From: Iamia sp038233075
Lineage (GTDB): Bacteria; Actinomycetota; Acidimicrobiia; Acidimicrobiales; Iamiaceae
Assembly: GCA_038233075.1 (NCBI GenBank)
Contig: JBBSMQ010000004.1
Location: forward strand, 62,001-126,000
DNA length: 64,000 nucleotides
Direction: 5' to 3'
The position numbers and the translations under genes are program-made. The notes under the pieces are model-generated. The model was not told where the DNA came from, did no database searches, and saw only the letters and a list, made by a program, of their open reading frames with translations. This document shows, in pieces, positions 25,585 through 34,520 of this stretch; the stretch's first letter is position 1, and each line of letters begins with the position of its first letter.

Positions 25585-27204
25585 ATGGCCGATGGATGGA
25601 ACTTCGCCGAGGTGTGGGAGACGATCGCGGAGGAGATCCCCGACGCGCCGGCGCAGGCGCAGGGCGACCGGCGCTTCACCTGGCGCCACTTCGAGGAGCG
25701 GGCCAACGGGGTGGCCCACGCCCTCCTGGCCGCCGGCGTCGAGGAGCAGGACAAGGTGGCCCACTACCTCTACAACGGGCCCGAGTACCTGGAGTCGATG
25801 TTCGGCATCTGGAAGGCGGGCCTGGCGCCGGTCAACACCAACTACCGCTACGCCGACGACGAGCTGGTCTACCTGTGGGACAACGCAGACGCGGTGGCGG
25901 TGGTGTTCCACGGCGCCTTCACCGGCACCATCGAGCGCATCCGCGACCGGGTCGACCAGGTGCGCCTGTGGCTGTGGGTCGACGACGGCAGCGGGCCGTG
26001 CCCGGCGTGGGCCTCGCCCTACGAGGAGGCGGTCACGTCGCACCCCGAGCGGGTCGTGGCCCCGTGGGGACGCAGCGGCGACCACCTCTACATGCTCTAC
26101 ACCGGTGGCACGACGGGCATGCCCAAGGGCGTCATGTGGCGCCAGGACGACCTGTTCCGGAACCTGGTCGGGGGCTCGATCGACCCGGGGGTGAGGGTCG
26201 GGCCTGCCGACCTCGCCTGGGTGCGGGCCCGTGTCACCAAGCCGGGCCTGGTCGGCCTGCCGGCGTGCCCGCTCATGCACGGCACCGGCTGCATGACCCA
26301 GCTGGTCACCCTCGCCGGCGGAGGCTCGGTGGTGACCCTGCCGTCGCGCCAGCTCGACGTGCCCGAGCTGCTCGACACCATCGACCGCGAAGGTGTGAAC
26401 CTCATCGCCATCGTCGGCGACGCCTTCGCCAAGCCCGTCAACCGGGCCCTCGACGCCGAGCCGGGACGCTGGGACCTCTCCTCCCTCCTGGCCGTGACCT
26501 CGTCGGGGGTCATGTTCTCCGAACCGGTGAAGCAGGGGCTGCTGGCCCACGCCCCCCGGGCCGCCATCCTCGATGTGTTCAGCTCGTCGGAGGCGGTGGG
26601 CATGGGCCAGTCGGTCTCCGCCGCCGGCGCCGAGGTGAAGACCGCGACCTTCACCGTGGGGGAGAACACCCGGGTCATCGACGATGACGGCCGCGACGTG
26701 GAACCGGGATCGGGCCAGGTCGGACGAGTGGCCGTGGGTGGGTTCCAGCCCACCGGCTACTACAAGGACCCGGACAAGTCGGCCGCCACGTTCGTCACCC
26801 TCGAGGGCAAGCGGTACTCAGTGCCCGGCGACTTCGCCCGGGTGGAGGAGGACGGCTCCATCACCCTCTTGGGTCGGGGGTCGGTGTGCATCAACACCGG
26901 GGGCGAGAAGGTGTTCCCCGAGGAGGTCGAGGAGGTGCTCAAGCTGCACCCGGCCATCGCCGACGCTGTCGCCGTCGGCCTCCCCGACGAGAAGTTCGGC
27001 GAGGCCATCACCGGCGTGGTCGAGCTGACCCCCGGCGCCGAGCTGGACGAGGCCGAGGTCATCGCCCACGTCAAGGGCCGCCTGGCCAGCTACAAGGCCC
27101 CCAAGCGGGTGCTGCCCATCGACACCATCGGTCGGGCGCCCAATGGCAAGGTCGACTACAAGCGGCTCAAGGCGTGGGCCGGGAACGTGCTGCGCGAGGG
27201 CTGA
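25585..27204 (+). CDS. Acyl-CoA synthetase (AMP-binding, FadD-like)
   Basis: A 539-aa adenylate-forming ligase activating a carboxylic acid to its CoA thioester. The P-loop LYTGGTTGMPKG is near residues 168-180, the aromatic-acid motif FSSSEAVGMG near 331, the hinge region with GGEKVFPEEVE near 435 and the catalytic Lys in GRAPNGKVDYK near 515. Overall it resembles the actinobacterial FadD enzymes for steroid or long-chain acids, but substrate choice cannot be read from the sequence. Divergent pairing with an acyl-CoA dehydrogenase suggests a common catabolic route. Confidence 0.92.
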   Translation: MADGWNFAEVWETIAEEIPDAPAQAQGDRRFTWRHFEERANGVAHALLAAGVEEQDKVAHYLYNGPEYLESMFGIWKAGLAPVNTNYRYADDELVYLWDNADAVAVVFHGAFTGTIERIRDRVDQVRLWLWVDDGSGPCPAWASPYEEAVTSHPERVVAPWGRSGDHLYMLYTGGTTGMPKGVMWRQDDLFRNLVGGSIDPGVRVGPADLAWVRARVTKPGLVGLPACPLMHGTGCMTQLVTLAGGGSVVTLPSRQLDVPELLDTIDREGVNLIAIVGDAFAKPVNRALDAEPGRWDLSSLLAVTSSGVMFSEPVKQGLLAHAPRAAILDVFSSSEAVGMGQSVSAAGAEVKTATFTVGENTRVIDDDGRDVEPGSGQVGRVAVGGFQPTGYYKDPDKSAATFVTLEGKRYSVPGDFARVEEDGSITLLGRGSVCINTGGEKVFPEEVEEVLKLHPAIADAVAVGLPDEKFGEAITGVVELTPGAELDEAEVIAHVKGRLASYKAPKRVLPIDTIGRAPNGKVDYKRLKAWAGNVLREG

Positions 27205-27273
27205 CCCCGCAGGTCCCTTCGCGCTCCCCGTCCCGAGCGCCGGCGGACCACCCCAGCGGCCAGACTGGTCCTC

Positions 27274-28119
27274 ATGAGCAACCCGATGCTGCGCCCGGAC
27301 AAGTTCACGCCCGCGGCCGGGCCCCCGCCGGCGTGGCCGGGCGGTCAGCCCGGCGCGCCGGGTGCCCCCGTGCCACCGGCACCGGACAATGTGGCCGGTT
27401 CGCCCTGGCCGCCACCGGTACCGCCCACCGCCGAGCCCACCCTCAGCCGGGGCGGCGTCGCCTCGGCCACCTCCGTGCTGCTGGCCATCATCTGCGTCAC
27501 CGGGGTCATCGGCTGGAACGCGGTGACGCCCGGCGACGCCCTCGGCAGCTCGGTCCAGATCCCGGGCTGGGTCATCGTCGCCGTCTTCGTCGCCCTCGGC
27601 CTGGCCCTGGTGTCGTTCTTCAAGCCCACCTGGGCGCGGGTCACCGCTCCGCTCTACGCCGTGGTCGAGGGCCTGGTCATCGGAGCCATCTCCAAGGCCT
27701 ACGAGGTGGAGTTCGACGGCATCGTCGTACAGGCCGTGGGCCTCACCATCGGCGTGTTCGCCATCATGTTGGTGCTCTACGCCACCGGCCGGATCCGGGT
27801 CACCCCCCGCTTCCGGCTGGGCATCATCGCCGCCACCGGGGGGATCTTCCTCGTCTACCTGGTCAGCTTCGGGCTCTCCCTGTTCGGCGCCAGCGTGCCC
27901 TACATCCACGGCAACGGTCTGGTCGGCATCGGCTTCAGCGTGGTCGTGGTGGTGATCGCGGCGCTGAACCTGACCCTGGACTTCGACTTCATCGACCGGG
28001 CCGAGCAGGCCGGCGCCCCCAAGCACATGGAGTGGTTCGCCGCCCTCGGGCTGGTGGTCACCCTGGTCTGGCTGTACCTGGAGATCCTGCGCCTCCTGGC
28101 CAAGCTCCGGAGCCGGTAG
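27274..28119 (+). CDS. Bax inhibitor-1 / YccA family membrane protein
   Basis: A 281-aa inner-membrane protein. A Pro/Gly-rich cytoplasmic N-terminus of about 60 residues is followed by seven hydrophobic segments. The helix pair AVVEGLVIGAISKAYE and IDRAEQAGAPKHMEWFAALG near the end are signatures of the actinobacterial YccA branch. Physiological role, possibly ion leak, is unknown. A CAGACT hexamer lies 7 nt before the ATG, close to the window's leaderless pattern. Confidence 0.9.
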   Translation: MSNPMLRPDKFTPAAGPPPAWPGGQPGAPGAPVPPAPDNVAGSPWPPPVPPTAEPTLSRGGVASATSVLLAIICVTGVIGWNAVTPGDALGSSVQIPGWVIVAVFVALGLALVSFFKPTWARVTAPLYAVVEGLVIGAISKAYEVEFDGIVVQAVGLTIGVFAIMLVLYATGRIRVTPRFRLGIIAATGGIFLVYLVSFGLSLFGASVPYIHGNGLVGIGFSVVVVVIAALNLTLDFDFIDRAEQAGAPKHMEWFAALGLVVTLVWLYLEILRLLAKLRSR

Positions 28120-28157
28120 CGCGCGGCCCGGGCCCACGGCTCGTCAGTGAGTCGCGC

Positions 28158-29099
28158 TCAGCGCGGGGCCGAGGCGAGGGTGGCGAACCAGTCCGCCGTC
28201 GCCTGCAGTCCGTCGCGGAGGGGGACGGGCTGGGCCTCGGGGAAGAGGAAGCGCAACAGGGAGTCGTCGGCCTGGCTGTCGCGCACATCGCCGACGCGCG
28301 TGGGTTGGTGGTCGACGGCGACGGGAGCACCGAGCACGTCACCCAGCAGGTCGATGAGCTCGAGCAGTGAGACGCGCGACCCGAAGGCCAAGTTCACGGG
28401 CCCGTCGTGGGCGACCTGACCCGTGACGGCCTCGGCGATCACCGCGGCCACGGTGCCGACGTAGGTGAAGTCGCGGGTCTGGCGACCGTCACCGTGGACC
28501 GGCAGAGGCCGACCGGCGAGGGCGGCCTCGACGAACGCGGGGACGACGGCGGCGTAGGCGTGGCCCGCAGGCTGGAGCGGTCCGAACACGTTGAAGAAGC
28601 GGAAGGCGAGGACATCGAGCCCGAAGGATCGCTGCCAGGCCAGGGCGTAGGCCTCGGTGGCCAGCTTGGACACGGCGTAGGGGCTCACCGGCATGGGGCA
28701 CTGGTCCTCGCGCTTGGGCAGGGCCGGGTTGGCGCCGTACACCGACGACGACGAGGCCGCCACCACGTGGCCGACGCCCGCGCCCCGGGCCGCTTCCAGC
28801 ACTGCGACGGTGCCCGAGGCGTTCACCCGGTGCGACGCCTCCGGGTCGGCGATCGAGCGGGGCACCGACGGTCGCGCGGCCAGGTGGACCACGCTGGTGG
28901 CGCCCGCCACGGCCGACCCGATGGCGACGTCGTCCAGGATGTCGCCCTCCACCAGCGCGGCGTCGACGCCGTCGAGGTTGCGGCGCTCTCCGGTGGACAG
29001 GTCGTCGAAGGCCACCACCTCCTCGACACCGGCGTGGACGAGGGCGCGGCAGAGGTTGGCGCCGATGAAGCCGGCCCCCCCGGTGACGACGACCTTCAC
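28158..29099 (-). CDS. NAD-dependent nucleotide-sugar epimerase/dehydratase
   Basis: A 313-aa extended SDR. VTGGAGFIGANLCR at the N-terminus binds NAD, ASSSSVYG holds the catalytic Ser region and YAVSKLATE the Tyr-Lys pair (near 145-150). It is closest in pattern to UDP-glucose 4-epimerase-like enzymes of surface-glycan loci; the sugar is uncertain. The start is a GTG preceded by AGGAGGT. It ends convergently with the Bax inhibitor gene, 38 bp away. Next upstream on this strand is a broken CapD-like fragment. Confidence 0.9.
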   Translation of the reverse strand: MKVVVTGGAGFIGANLCRALVHAGVEEVVAFDDLSTGERRNLDGVDAALVEGDILDDVAIGSAVAGATSVVHLAARPSVPRSIADPEASHRVNASGTVAVLEAARGAGVGHVVAASSSSVYGANPALPKREDQCPMPVSPYAVSKLATEAYALAWQRSFGLDVLAFRFFNVFGPLQPAGHAYAAVVPAFVEAALAGRPLPVHGDGRQTRDFTYVGTVAAVIAEAVTGQVAHDGPVNLAFGSRVSLLELIDLLGDVLGAPVAVDHQPTRVGDVRDSQADDSLLRFLFPEAQPVPLRDGLQATADWFATLASAPR

Positions 29100-29149
29100 G
29101 CCAACCTCCTACCACGGGCCGAGGTCCGGGCGCATCCCACGGACATGGA

Positions 29150-29373
29150 TCAGCCCGCCAGCGATCCGGTCGGGACCGCTTCCACCGCGACCGGCCGGAG
29201 CGCGGGCGCCAGGTGGGCGACGGCGACCTCGTCGAGGTGATCGAGGAGCGCCACCGGGAGGGGATCGACCCCGACCTTCCAGATGAGGGGGTGGGGCGAG
29301 GCCAGGGGGGCCTCGTCCACCCCGAGCAGGACCTCGTGGAGCTTCTCGCCGGGCCGCAGACCGGTGTAGAAGC
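29150..29373 (-). pseudogene. C-terminal remnant of a CapD/FlaA1-like polysaccharide protein
   Basis: The frame reads GFYTGLRPGEKLHEVLLGVD and continues through a SPHPLIW stretch to a TAG. TGLRPGEKL-E-L followed by a HP-I motif is the conserved C-terminus of CapD-type nucleoside-diphosphate-sugar epimerases, which are normally 300-600 residues. Everything upstream of about residue G is missing. The next bases on the other strand belong to a different gene fragment, so this is a deletion or recombination scar. Confidence 0.7.
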
Positions 29374-29376
29374 CCG

Positions 29377-29505
29377 CTCGGTGACCTCGGCTGGCGGGAT
29401 CGGGCCACGGTGCTGCGCGCCCTCGCCCACCCGAGTCCGGAGCACCTCGCGGCCCGGGGATTGACCCGGCGCCAGCACCTGCGGTCGTTGCTGCGCCGGC
29501 GCTGA
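29377..29505 (+). pseudogene. C-terminal remnant of a plus-strand gene, possibly a glycosyltransferase
   Basis: From about 29377 to a TGA the frame gives SPLGDLGWRDRATVLRALAH, then a basic helical tail ending in LLRRR. It looks like the end of a real protein, such as a glycosyltransferase, but no start or upstream domain exists. It abuts the CapD-like fragment of the opposite strand within a few bases, marking a junction between two formerly separate loci. Confidence 0.5.
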
Positions 29506-29512
29506 GCATCGG

Positions 29513-30775
29513 TCAGAGGCGCTCGACGTTGGGGCCGTCGAGCGCCCCGCGGGTGTCGAGCACCCAGGGGGCATCGACCAGGGGACCGAGGTCCACGTCG
29601 CTGTGATCCACGAGCAGCACCGCCCCATCGGCGCCGCCGACCCCGGCGAGGTCGGCCACCACCTCGTCGGCGTGGTGGCGCAGGAACGCGGGATCGACGT
29701 GAGGGTCGACGGCGATGATCCTGGCCCCGAGGGCGCGCAGGAGGTCGGCCAGGTGGACCGTCGGCGACTCCCGGGCGTCGCCCGTGTTGCGCTTGTAGGC
29801 GTAGCCGACCAGCACGATGGTCGAGCCGTTGATGCTGCGCCGGTGGTGGTTCAGGATCCGGTTGACGCGTCGCAGGACGTAGTCGGGCATGTGCTCGTTG
29901 ACGTCGTTGGCCAGCTCGACGAAGCGGAACGGGGTGCCGAGGGTCTGGCGCACCTTCCAGGAGAGGTAGCTCGGATCGATGGGCAGGCAGTGGCCACCGA
30001 CGCCGGGGCCCGGGGTGAAGCGCAGGTACCCGAAGGGCTTGGTGGAGGCGGCATCGATCACCTCCCAGATGTCCACGTCGAGGTCCGCCGCGAACATGGC
30101 CAGCTCGTTCACGAGGGCGATGTTCACGTGGCGGAACGTGTTCTCCAGCAGCTTGCACATCTCCGCCTCACGGGGGCCGGTGACGGCGACCGTGTGGTCC
30201 ACGACCCGGTCGTAGAAGCCCTGCACGGCCGAGAGGGAGGCGGCATCGACGCCCGACACCACCTTCGGGGTGCTCTGGAGGGTCCAGGTGGTGTTGCCGG
30301 GATCGATGCGCTCGGGGCTGTAGCCGAGGTGGAAGTCGTCGCCGGGGGTCAGACCCGATGCGGTCTCCAGGCGGGTCCCGACGACCTCCTCGGTCGTTCC
30401 CGGGTAGGTGGTCGACTCCAGCACCACCGTCGCACCGGGGCGGAGGTACGGGCCCAGCGTGTCGACGGCGCGCTCCACGAAGCGGAGGTCGGGCAGGCGG
30501 TCGAAGAGCGGCGTCGGCACGGTGATGACGGCGACGTCGAAGCCCTTCAGGGCATCGGCCTCGATGGTGGGTCGATAGCGACCCGACGCCAGCGCGTCGG
30601 CCACCCGATCGTCGCCGATGTCCTCCACGTAGGAGGTGCCGGCCTCCAACTGGTCCACCCGAGCAGCATCCACCTCGAAGCCGACCACGTCGTAGCCCAC
30701 CTCCACCGCGCGCATGGCGAGGGGGAGGCCGACGTAGCCCTGCCCCACCACCACCAGCTTCTCGATCTCACCCAT
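29513..30775 (-). CDS. Nucleotide-sugar dehydrogenase (UDP-glucose/ManNAc dehydrogenase family)
   Basis: A 420-aa NAD-dependent four-electron dehydrogenase that oxidises a UDP-hexose to the uronic acid. The N-terminal GQGYVGLPLAM binds NAD. The central STTYPGTTEE loop and ENTFRHVNIALVNEL helix are conserved. The catalytic Cys is in GVGGHCLPIDPSY (near 258), and the C-terminal domain has GYAYKRNTGDARESP. It resembles WecC/WbpA-type enzymes more than UDP-glucose dehydrogenase, but this is not decisive. It would feed an acidic sugar into the glycan locus. Confidence 0.92.
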   Translation of the reverse strand: MGEIEKLVVVGQGYVGLPLAMRAVEVGYDVVGFEVDAARVDQLEAGTSYVEDIGDDRVADALASGRYRPTIEADALKGFDVAVITVPTPLFDRLPDLRFVERAVDTLGPYLRPGATVVLESTTYPGTTEEVVGTRLETASGLTPGDDFHLGYSPERIDPGNTTWTLQSTPKVVSGVDAASLSAVQGFYDRVVDHTVAVTGPREAEMCKLLENTFRHVNIALVNELAMFAADLDVDIWEVIDAASTKPFGYLRFTPGPGVGGHCLPIDPSYLSWKVRQTLGTPFRFVELANDVNEHMPDYVLRRVNRILNHHRRSINGSTIVLVGYAYKRNTGDARESPTVHLADLLRALGARIIAVDPHVDPAFLRHHADEVVADLAGVGGADGAVLLVDHSDVDLGPLVDAPWVLDTRGALDGPNVERL

Positions 30776-30870
30776 CAGCTCTCACGATCCCCGGTGCCCG
30801 GCCGGGACCGGACCCTAGAGCTCGGCCGGGCATGGCCGAGGGAGCCCGAGGCCAGGGGTAGTCCTCGCCG

Positions 30871-31311
30871 ATGCGTGTGCGGCACCCGGCGCCACGTCGG
30901 CCGGGCGCGAAGCGGGCCGTCGACATCGTCGGAAGCGCCCTGGGCCTGGCGGTCGCGGCGCTGCCGATGGGGCTGATCGCGCTGGCCGTCCGCGTCGACG
31001 TCGGACAGCCGGTGCTGTTCCGACAGCGTCGCCCGGGGCACGGGGGCGAGCCCTTCACCCTGGTGAAGTTCCGGACCATGCGGGACGGCCCCGGGGACGA
31101 TGCCGACCGCCTCACCGACCTGGGTCGCTGGCTGCGGGCCAGGAGCCTCGACGAGCTGCCCGAGCTGGTGAACGTGCTCCGGGGCGACATGAGCCTGGTC
31201 GGTCCCCGCCCGCTGCTCATGTCCTACCTGGGCCGCTACTCGGCCCTCCACGCCCGCCGCCACGAGGTGCGTCCGGGGATCACCGGACTGGCCCAGGTCT
31301 CGGGGCGCAAC
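30871..31311 (+). pseudogene. Truncated priming sugar transferase (undecaprenyl-phosphate type)
   Basis: The first 147 residues match bacterial sugar transferases that load the first sugar phosphate onto undecaprenyl phosphate. There is a basic N-terminus, one hydrophobic helix (ALGLAVAALPMGLIALAV), then VLFRQRRPGHGGEPF, LVKFRTMRDG, DELPELVNVLRGDMSLVGPR and RPGITGLAQVSGRN. Immediately after SGRN the family sequence stops; the normal W-Y-V-D-x-x-S segment is absent. The frame then runs on through an unrelated GNAT gene in the wrong frame to 31983. Because the C-terminal catalytic part is lost, activity is doubtful. Confidence 0.75.
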
Positions 31312-31342
31312 CTCGGGACCCTTCGGGCCGTCCCCCCGCAGG

Positions 31343-31909
31343 GTGACCGTCGAGCAGGGCCAGGTCATCGGGTTCCGCATGCTGCTGCTCTGGCGCTTCC
31401 GGCGGGGCGACGAGGCGGTGACCGCAGTCCGGGCGGTGGACACCGCGACCCACCCGGATCACCAGGGTCGGGGGATCTTCCGCGCCCTGACCACCGTGGC
31501 GGTCGACGAGCTGCGCGACGAGGGCGTCGGGTTCGTCTTCAACACCCCCAACGACCAGAGTCGACCGGGCTACCTGAAGATGGGCTGGGTCGACATCGGC
31601 CGCCCTCCCCTGTCGCGGTGGTCCCCCGCCTCGGGGGCCTGGCCCGCACCGCACGTGCCCGCACCGGTGCCGAGCTGTGGTCCGAACCGACCGCGGCCGG
31701 TCGTCCCGCGGCCGAGGCGATCGACCTGGGTGCTGCGCCGCGTCCTACGAGAGACCGGCGCCGACCACCTGCTGGTGGCGGCCACCGCTCGCCTCGACGC
31801 CACCCCCGCCCTCGCCGCCCCCCGGCTCACCTGGCGGGCGCTGACCCACGAGGAGCAGCCGACCCAGGCCGATCTCGACCTGGAGCTGGGCGACCTCGAG
31901 CTCTTCTAG
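31343..31909 (+). pseudogene. N-terminally truncated GNAT acetyltransferase
   Basis: From GTG 31343 the frame gives 188 aa starting VTVEQGQVIGFRMLLLWRF, then VRAVDTATHPDHQGRGIFRA, the acetyl-CoA-binding loop, and NTPNDQSRPGYLKMGW. This is the usual core of a large GNAT protein, but roughly the first 50-60 residues are missing; in-frame codons run up to the sugar-transferase junction at about 31312. A GTG start may still give a product. The C-terminal 80 residues are Arg/Pro rich. Confidence 0.65.
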
Positions 31910-32013
31910 CGCTGCCCCGCGGACGTGACCGGCGTGGCATCGGAGCTGGTCAGCGCCCTACTGGCCTCACAGGATGTCCGTGACACAGCCGGACCACGCG
32001 GGTCGGGCCGGCC

Positions 32014-32952
32014 TCACCTGTCCGAGATCTGGTCGGCCACCCAGCGCAGCTGCTGCTCGAGGCCATCCTCGGGTTCCACGACGGGCTTCCAGCCCAGCTC
32101 GACGGCGGCACGACGGGTGTCGGCCACGGTCCGCCGCTGGTCTCCGCGTCGGACGGGGTGCCACTCGATCCGGGCCTCGACCCCGCTGACGTCGGAGAGG
32201 ATGGCGATGGCGTCGCACAACGCCAGCTCCCGACCCCCGCCGATGTTGAAGGTGCTGCCGTCGGGCGGACGCTCCAGGGCGGCCACGGTGGCGGCGACGC
32301 AGTCCGAGACGAAGGTGTTGGTGCGGGTCTGGCTGCCGTCGCCGTAGACCCGGATGGGCTCATCGCGCAGCAACCGCTCGCAGAAGATGCGGTAGGCCAT
32401 GTCCGGCCGCTGACGGGGGCCGTAGATGGAGAAGTACCGCAGCACGGTGAGGGGGAGACCGTCGGTCTCGTGGTAGGCGCGCAGGAGGTGCTCGGCGGCG
32501 AGCTTGGTCACGCCGTAGGGCGACACCGGCCGGGTCGGCTCGTCCTCCGCGGCCGTGGCCTCGGCGCCGTACACCGAGGAGGTGGAGGCCTGCACCAGGT
32601 GGCCTACGCCCTCGGCGAGGCAGGCATCGGCGAGGCGCTTGACCGCGGCCAGGTTGCAGGACTGGTACCGGTCGAAGTCATCCCAGCTCAGCACCAGGCC
32701 GGGCGTCGCGGCCTCGTTGACCACGACGTCGGCCCCTGCCACGAGGGGCGCCAGATCGTCGGTCCGCAGGTCGGCATCGACGAGCCGGAAGCGGGGGTGG
32801 CAGTGCGCGACGGCGAGGTTGGTCTCCTTCGCCTCGCGCCCGTAGTAGTCGGTGAAGCAGTCGATGCCCACCACATCGTGACCGTCGTGGAGCATGGCCT
32901 CGGTCAGGTGGGAGCCGATGAACCCGGCCGCTCCGGTCACCACGACCCTCAT
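32014..32952 (-). CDS. NAD-dependent epimerase, UDP-glucuronate 4-epimerase-like
   Basis: A 312-aa extended SDR. VTGAAGFIGSHLTEAML at the N-terminus binds NAD; DCFTDYYGREAKETNL is typical of the GalE/UDP-glucuronate epimerase branch. The catalytic YGVTK is near residue 150, followed by RYFSIYGPRQRPDMA. With the UDP-sugar dehydrogenase nearby, conversion of UDP-glucuronate to UDP-galacturonate is a reasonable but unproven role. An AGGAAGG site precedes the ATG. Confidence 0.9.
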   Translation of the reverse strand: MRVVVTGAAGFIGSHLTEAMLHDGHDVVGIDCFTDYYGREAKETNLAVAHCHPRFRLVDADLRTDDLAPLVAGADVVVNEAATPGLVLSWDDFDRYQSCNLAAVKRLADACLAEGVGHLVQASTSSVYGAEATAAEDEPTRPVSPYGVTKLAAEHLLRAYHETDGLPLTVLRYFSIYGPRQRPDMAYRIFCERLLRDEPIRVYGDGSQTRTNTFVSDCVAATVAALERPPDGSTFNIGGGRELALCDAIAILSDVSGVEARIEWHPVRRGDQRRTVADTRRAAVELGWKPVVEPEDGLEQQLRWVADQISDR

Positions 32953-33051
32953 GTCACACCCTTCCTGCCGTCGGGGGAGCGGCCATCAGTGCCGGTCAGC
33001 ACCGATCGGGGGAGCGTACTGCCTGGGCCGTCCACGGGACGTCGCGAGGGC

Positions 33052-33228
33052 GGCGCCGAGACCTACGGCGACGCGCTGGAGGAGGTGCTGACCGACCACC
33101 GGGAGAGAGGACGGGCGGCGCGCGACCGCGGCCTCGCCGGCTTCACCCTGGAGGCGGCGGCGGCCCGGTGGGCAGTCCTGCTCCGCCCGGTGGCTCGCGG
33201 CGACGGCTCGACCGGGTGGCGGCCGTGA
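33052..33228 (+). pseudogene. C-terminal remnant of a GT4 glycosyltransferase
   Basis: The frame reads TYGDALEEVLTDHRERGRAA, then a FTLEAAAARWAVLL helix and a TGA. The pattern 'L..vl.d...r...g.aaR.r....Ft.e....rw..ll' is the standard end of GT4 enzymes. The catalytic domains are missing, and the preceding 100 bp (32953-33051) show no coding. It is another deletion scar in the same locus. No separate gene is visible in 33229-33349. Confidence 0.6.
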
Positions 33229-33349
33229 GGTGGCGCTCGATGCCGGTGGCCGGACACCACTGCCCGAGTCCCCGTCGGTCCAGGACGTCGGCCCTGCCCG
33301 CCGACCCGCGGATGAGGCTCTGCAGCGTGGCCTCGTCGGACGGGCTGTG

Positions 33350-34318
33350 GTGACAGCAGCGCGATCGGCCCGACGAGACACCGTGGGTGATCGACCAGTG
33401 TGGGAGGCACCCGTCATCGCCGCCGTAGCCGGTCTCGTCGCGGCCGTCTCGCTCTGGGCCACCTCGACGTGGGGCCCGGGGATCACCTCGGACTCCACGG
33501 CCTACATCGGCACCACGCGATCGCTCGTGGCCGGACAGGGCGCCGGCTGGTGGCTGCAGGATCCGCTCACCACCTGGCCGCCGGGCTACCCCGCCCTCGT
33601 CGCCGCGGTCACCCGGCGCGCGGACGTGTCGGTGCTGGGCGTCGTCCGCATCGTGGGCGCGGCCGCAGCAGCGGCAACGGTGCTGTTCCTCTGGCTCTCG
33701 CTGCGCCAGGTGGTGGAGGACCAGGCCTCGCTCACAGCGCTGGCGGCGGGGACCGGCGCGGGAGCAGCCGCGGTGACCCTCGCCGTCCCCGCGCTGTCCG
33801 ATGGGGTGTTCCTCGGGTTGGTGGCCGCCTCGGTCGCGGTGGTGATCCGATCCCGCACACGGCCGCGCCTGGTCGCCGATCCCGTCCCCCTCGGCCTCCT
33901 GTCCGTCGCGCTCGTGCTGACCCGCTACGTGGGCGTGGGCCTGGTCGCGGTGGTCGCCGGGGCGCTGTGGTCGCTGGGGACAATCGGGAACCGCGCAATC
34001 ACCGCGGCCAGCGTGGCGCTGGTACTGGCCGCCGCCGGGGGTGCCGTCTGGCTGCTGCGCGGTCCGCGCTTCGGGGGAGCTTCACTGGGGGTGGGCGTCC
34101 GAGCCAGACCGTCGCCCTGCATGTTCCTGGCGGTGTTGGGGCTCCTGGTCGTGGTGCGAGCGGTCCTCCGCTTCGACTTCGAGGCCCGGACCCTCGCGCC
34201 GCTGCTCCCCGCCTTCGCCGTCCTGCTCGGCGTGGCGATGCAGGGGCTCGTCCGCCGGCGGCGAGCGGCTCGTGCCATCGTCGACGGCCCGGGTGTCACC
34301 GTCACCCAGGTCAGGTGA
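33350..34318 (+). CDS. GT-C-like polytopic membrane protein, possibly internally shortened
   Basis: 322 aa with about nine hydrophobic helices. The first periplasmic loop carries GPGITSDSTAYIGTTRSL and WPPGYPALVAAV, the acidic and WPPGYP features of GT39-like (GT-C) glycosyltransferases that use lipid-linked sugars. The joint around residues 242-255 (RGPRFGGASLGVGVRA) leads abruptly to the last helices, and typical relatives are 450 residues or more. An in-frame internal deletion is therefore possible. The start is uncertain: GTG 33350 is chosen because the upstream residues are not protein-like. Confidence 0.6.
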   Translation: MTAARSARRDTVGDRPVWEAPVIAAVAGLVAAVSLWATSTWGPGITSDSTAYIGTTRSLVAGQGAGWWLQDPLTTWPPGYPALVAAVTRRADVSVLGVVRIVGAAAAAATVLFLWLSLRQVVEDQASLTALAAGTGAGAAAVTLAVPALSDGVFLGLVAASVAVVIRSRTRPRLVADPVPLGLLSVALVLTRYVGVGLVAVVAGALWSLGTIGNRAITAASVALVLAAAGGAVWLLRGPRFGGASLGVGVRARPSPCMFLAVLGLLVVVRAVLRFDFEARTLAPLLPAFAVLLGVAMQGLVRRRRAARAIVDGPGVTVTQVR

Positions 34319-34468
34319 CCGACGGGACCGCCCGGTGAGGCACCGGGCCCACCGACGGGCCGACGCGCTCGATGCGCGGGCCCCTTGGCGGGGGTGCCAG
34401 CACCCGGACGGGGCCGGCTCGGCTCTCCGCGCGCGAGCCGCTCCCTGAGCGTCACGACCTCAGCCATG

Positions 34469-34500
34469 CCTCGGCCACGCCTCGGCCAAGCCTCGGCCGG
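34469..34500. repeat. Three tandem 11-bp repeats before an SDR gene
   Basis: CCTCGGCCACG, CCTCGGCCAAG and CCTCGGCCGG follow each other directly, 21 bp before the GTG of the SDR gene. This could be tandem activator sites or slippage. The surrounding 200-bp gap (34319-34520) otherwise shows no gene. Confidence 0.5.
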
Positions 34501-34520
34501 TCCCGAGCCGAACCGGGTGG

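Noticed and set aside
34420..34467. Minus-strand frame beginning MAEVVTLRERLARGE
   Set aside because: The start looks protein-like, but the continuation is Arg/Pro-rich antisense of the GT-C-like gene and no box precedes the ATG.
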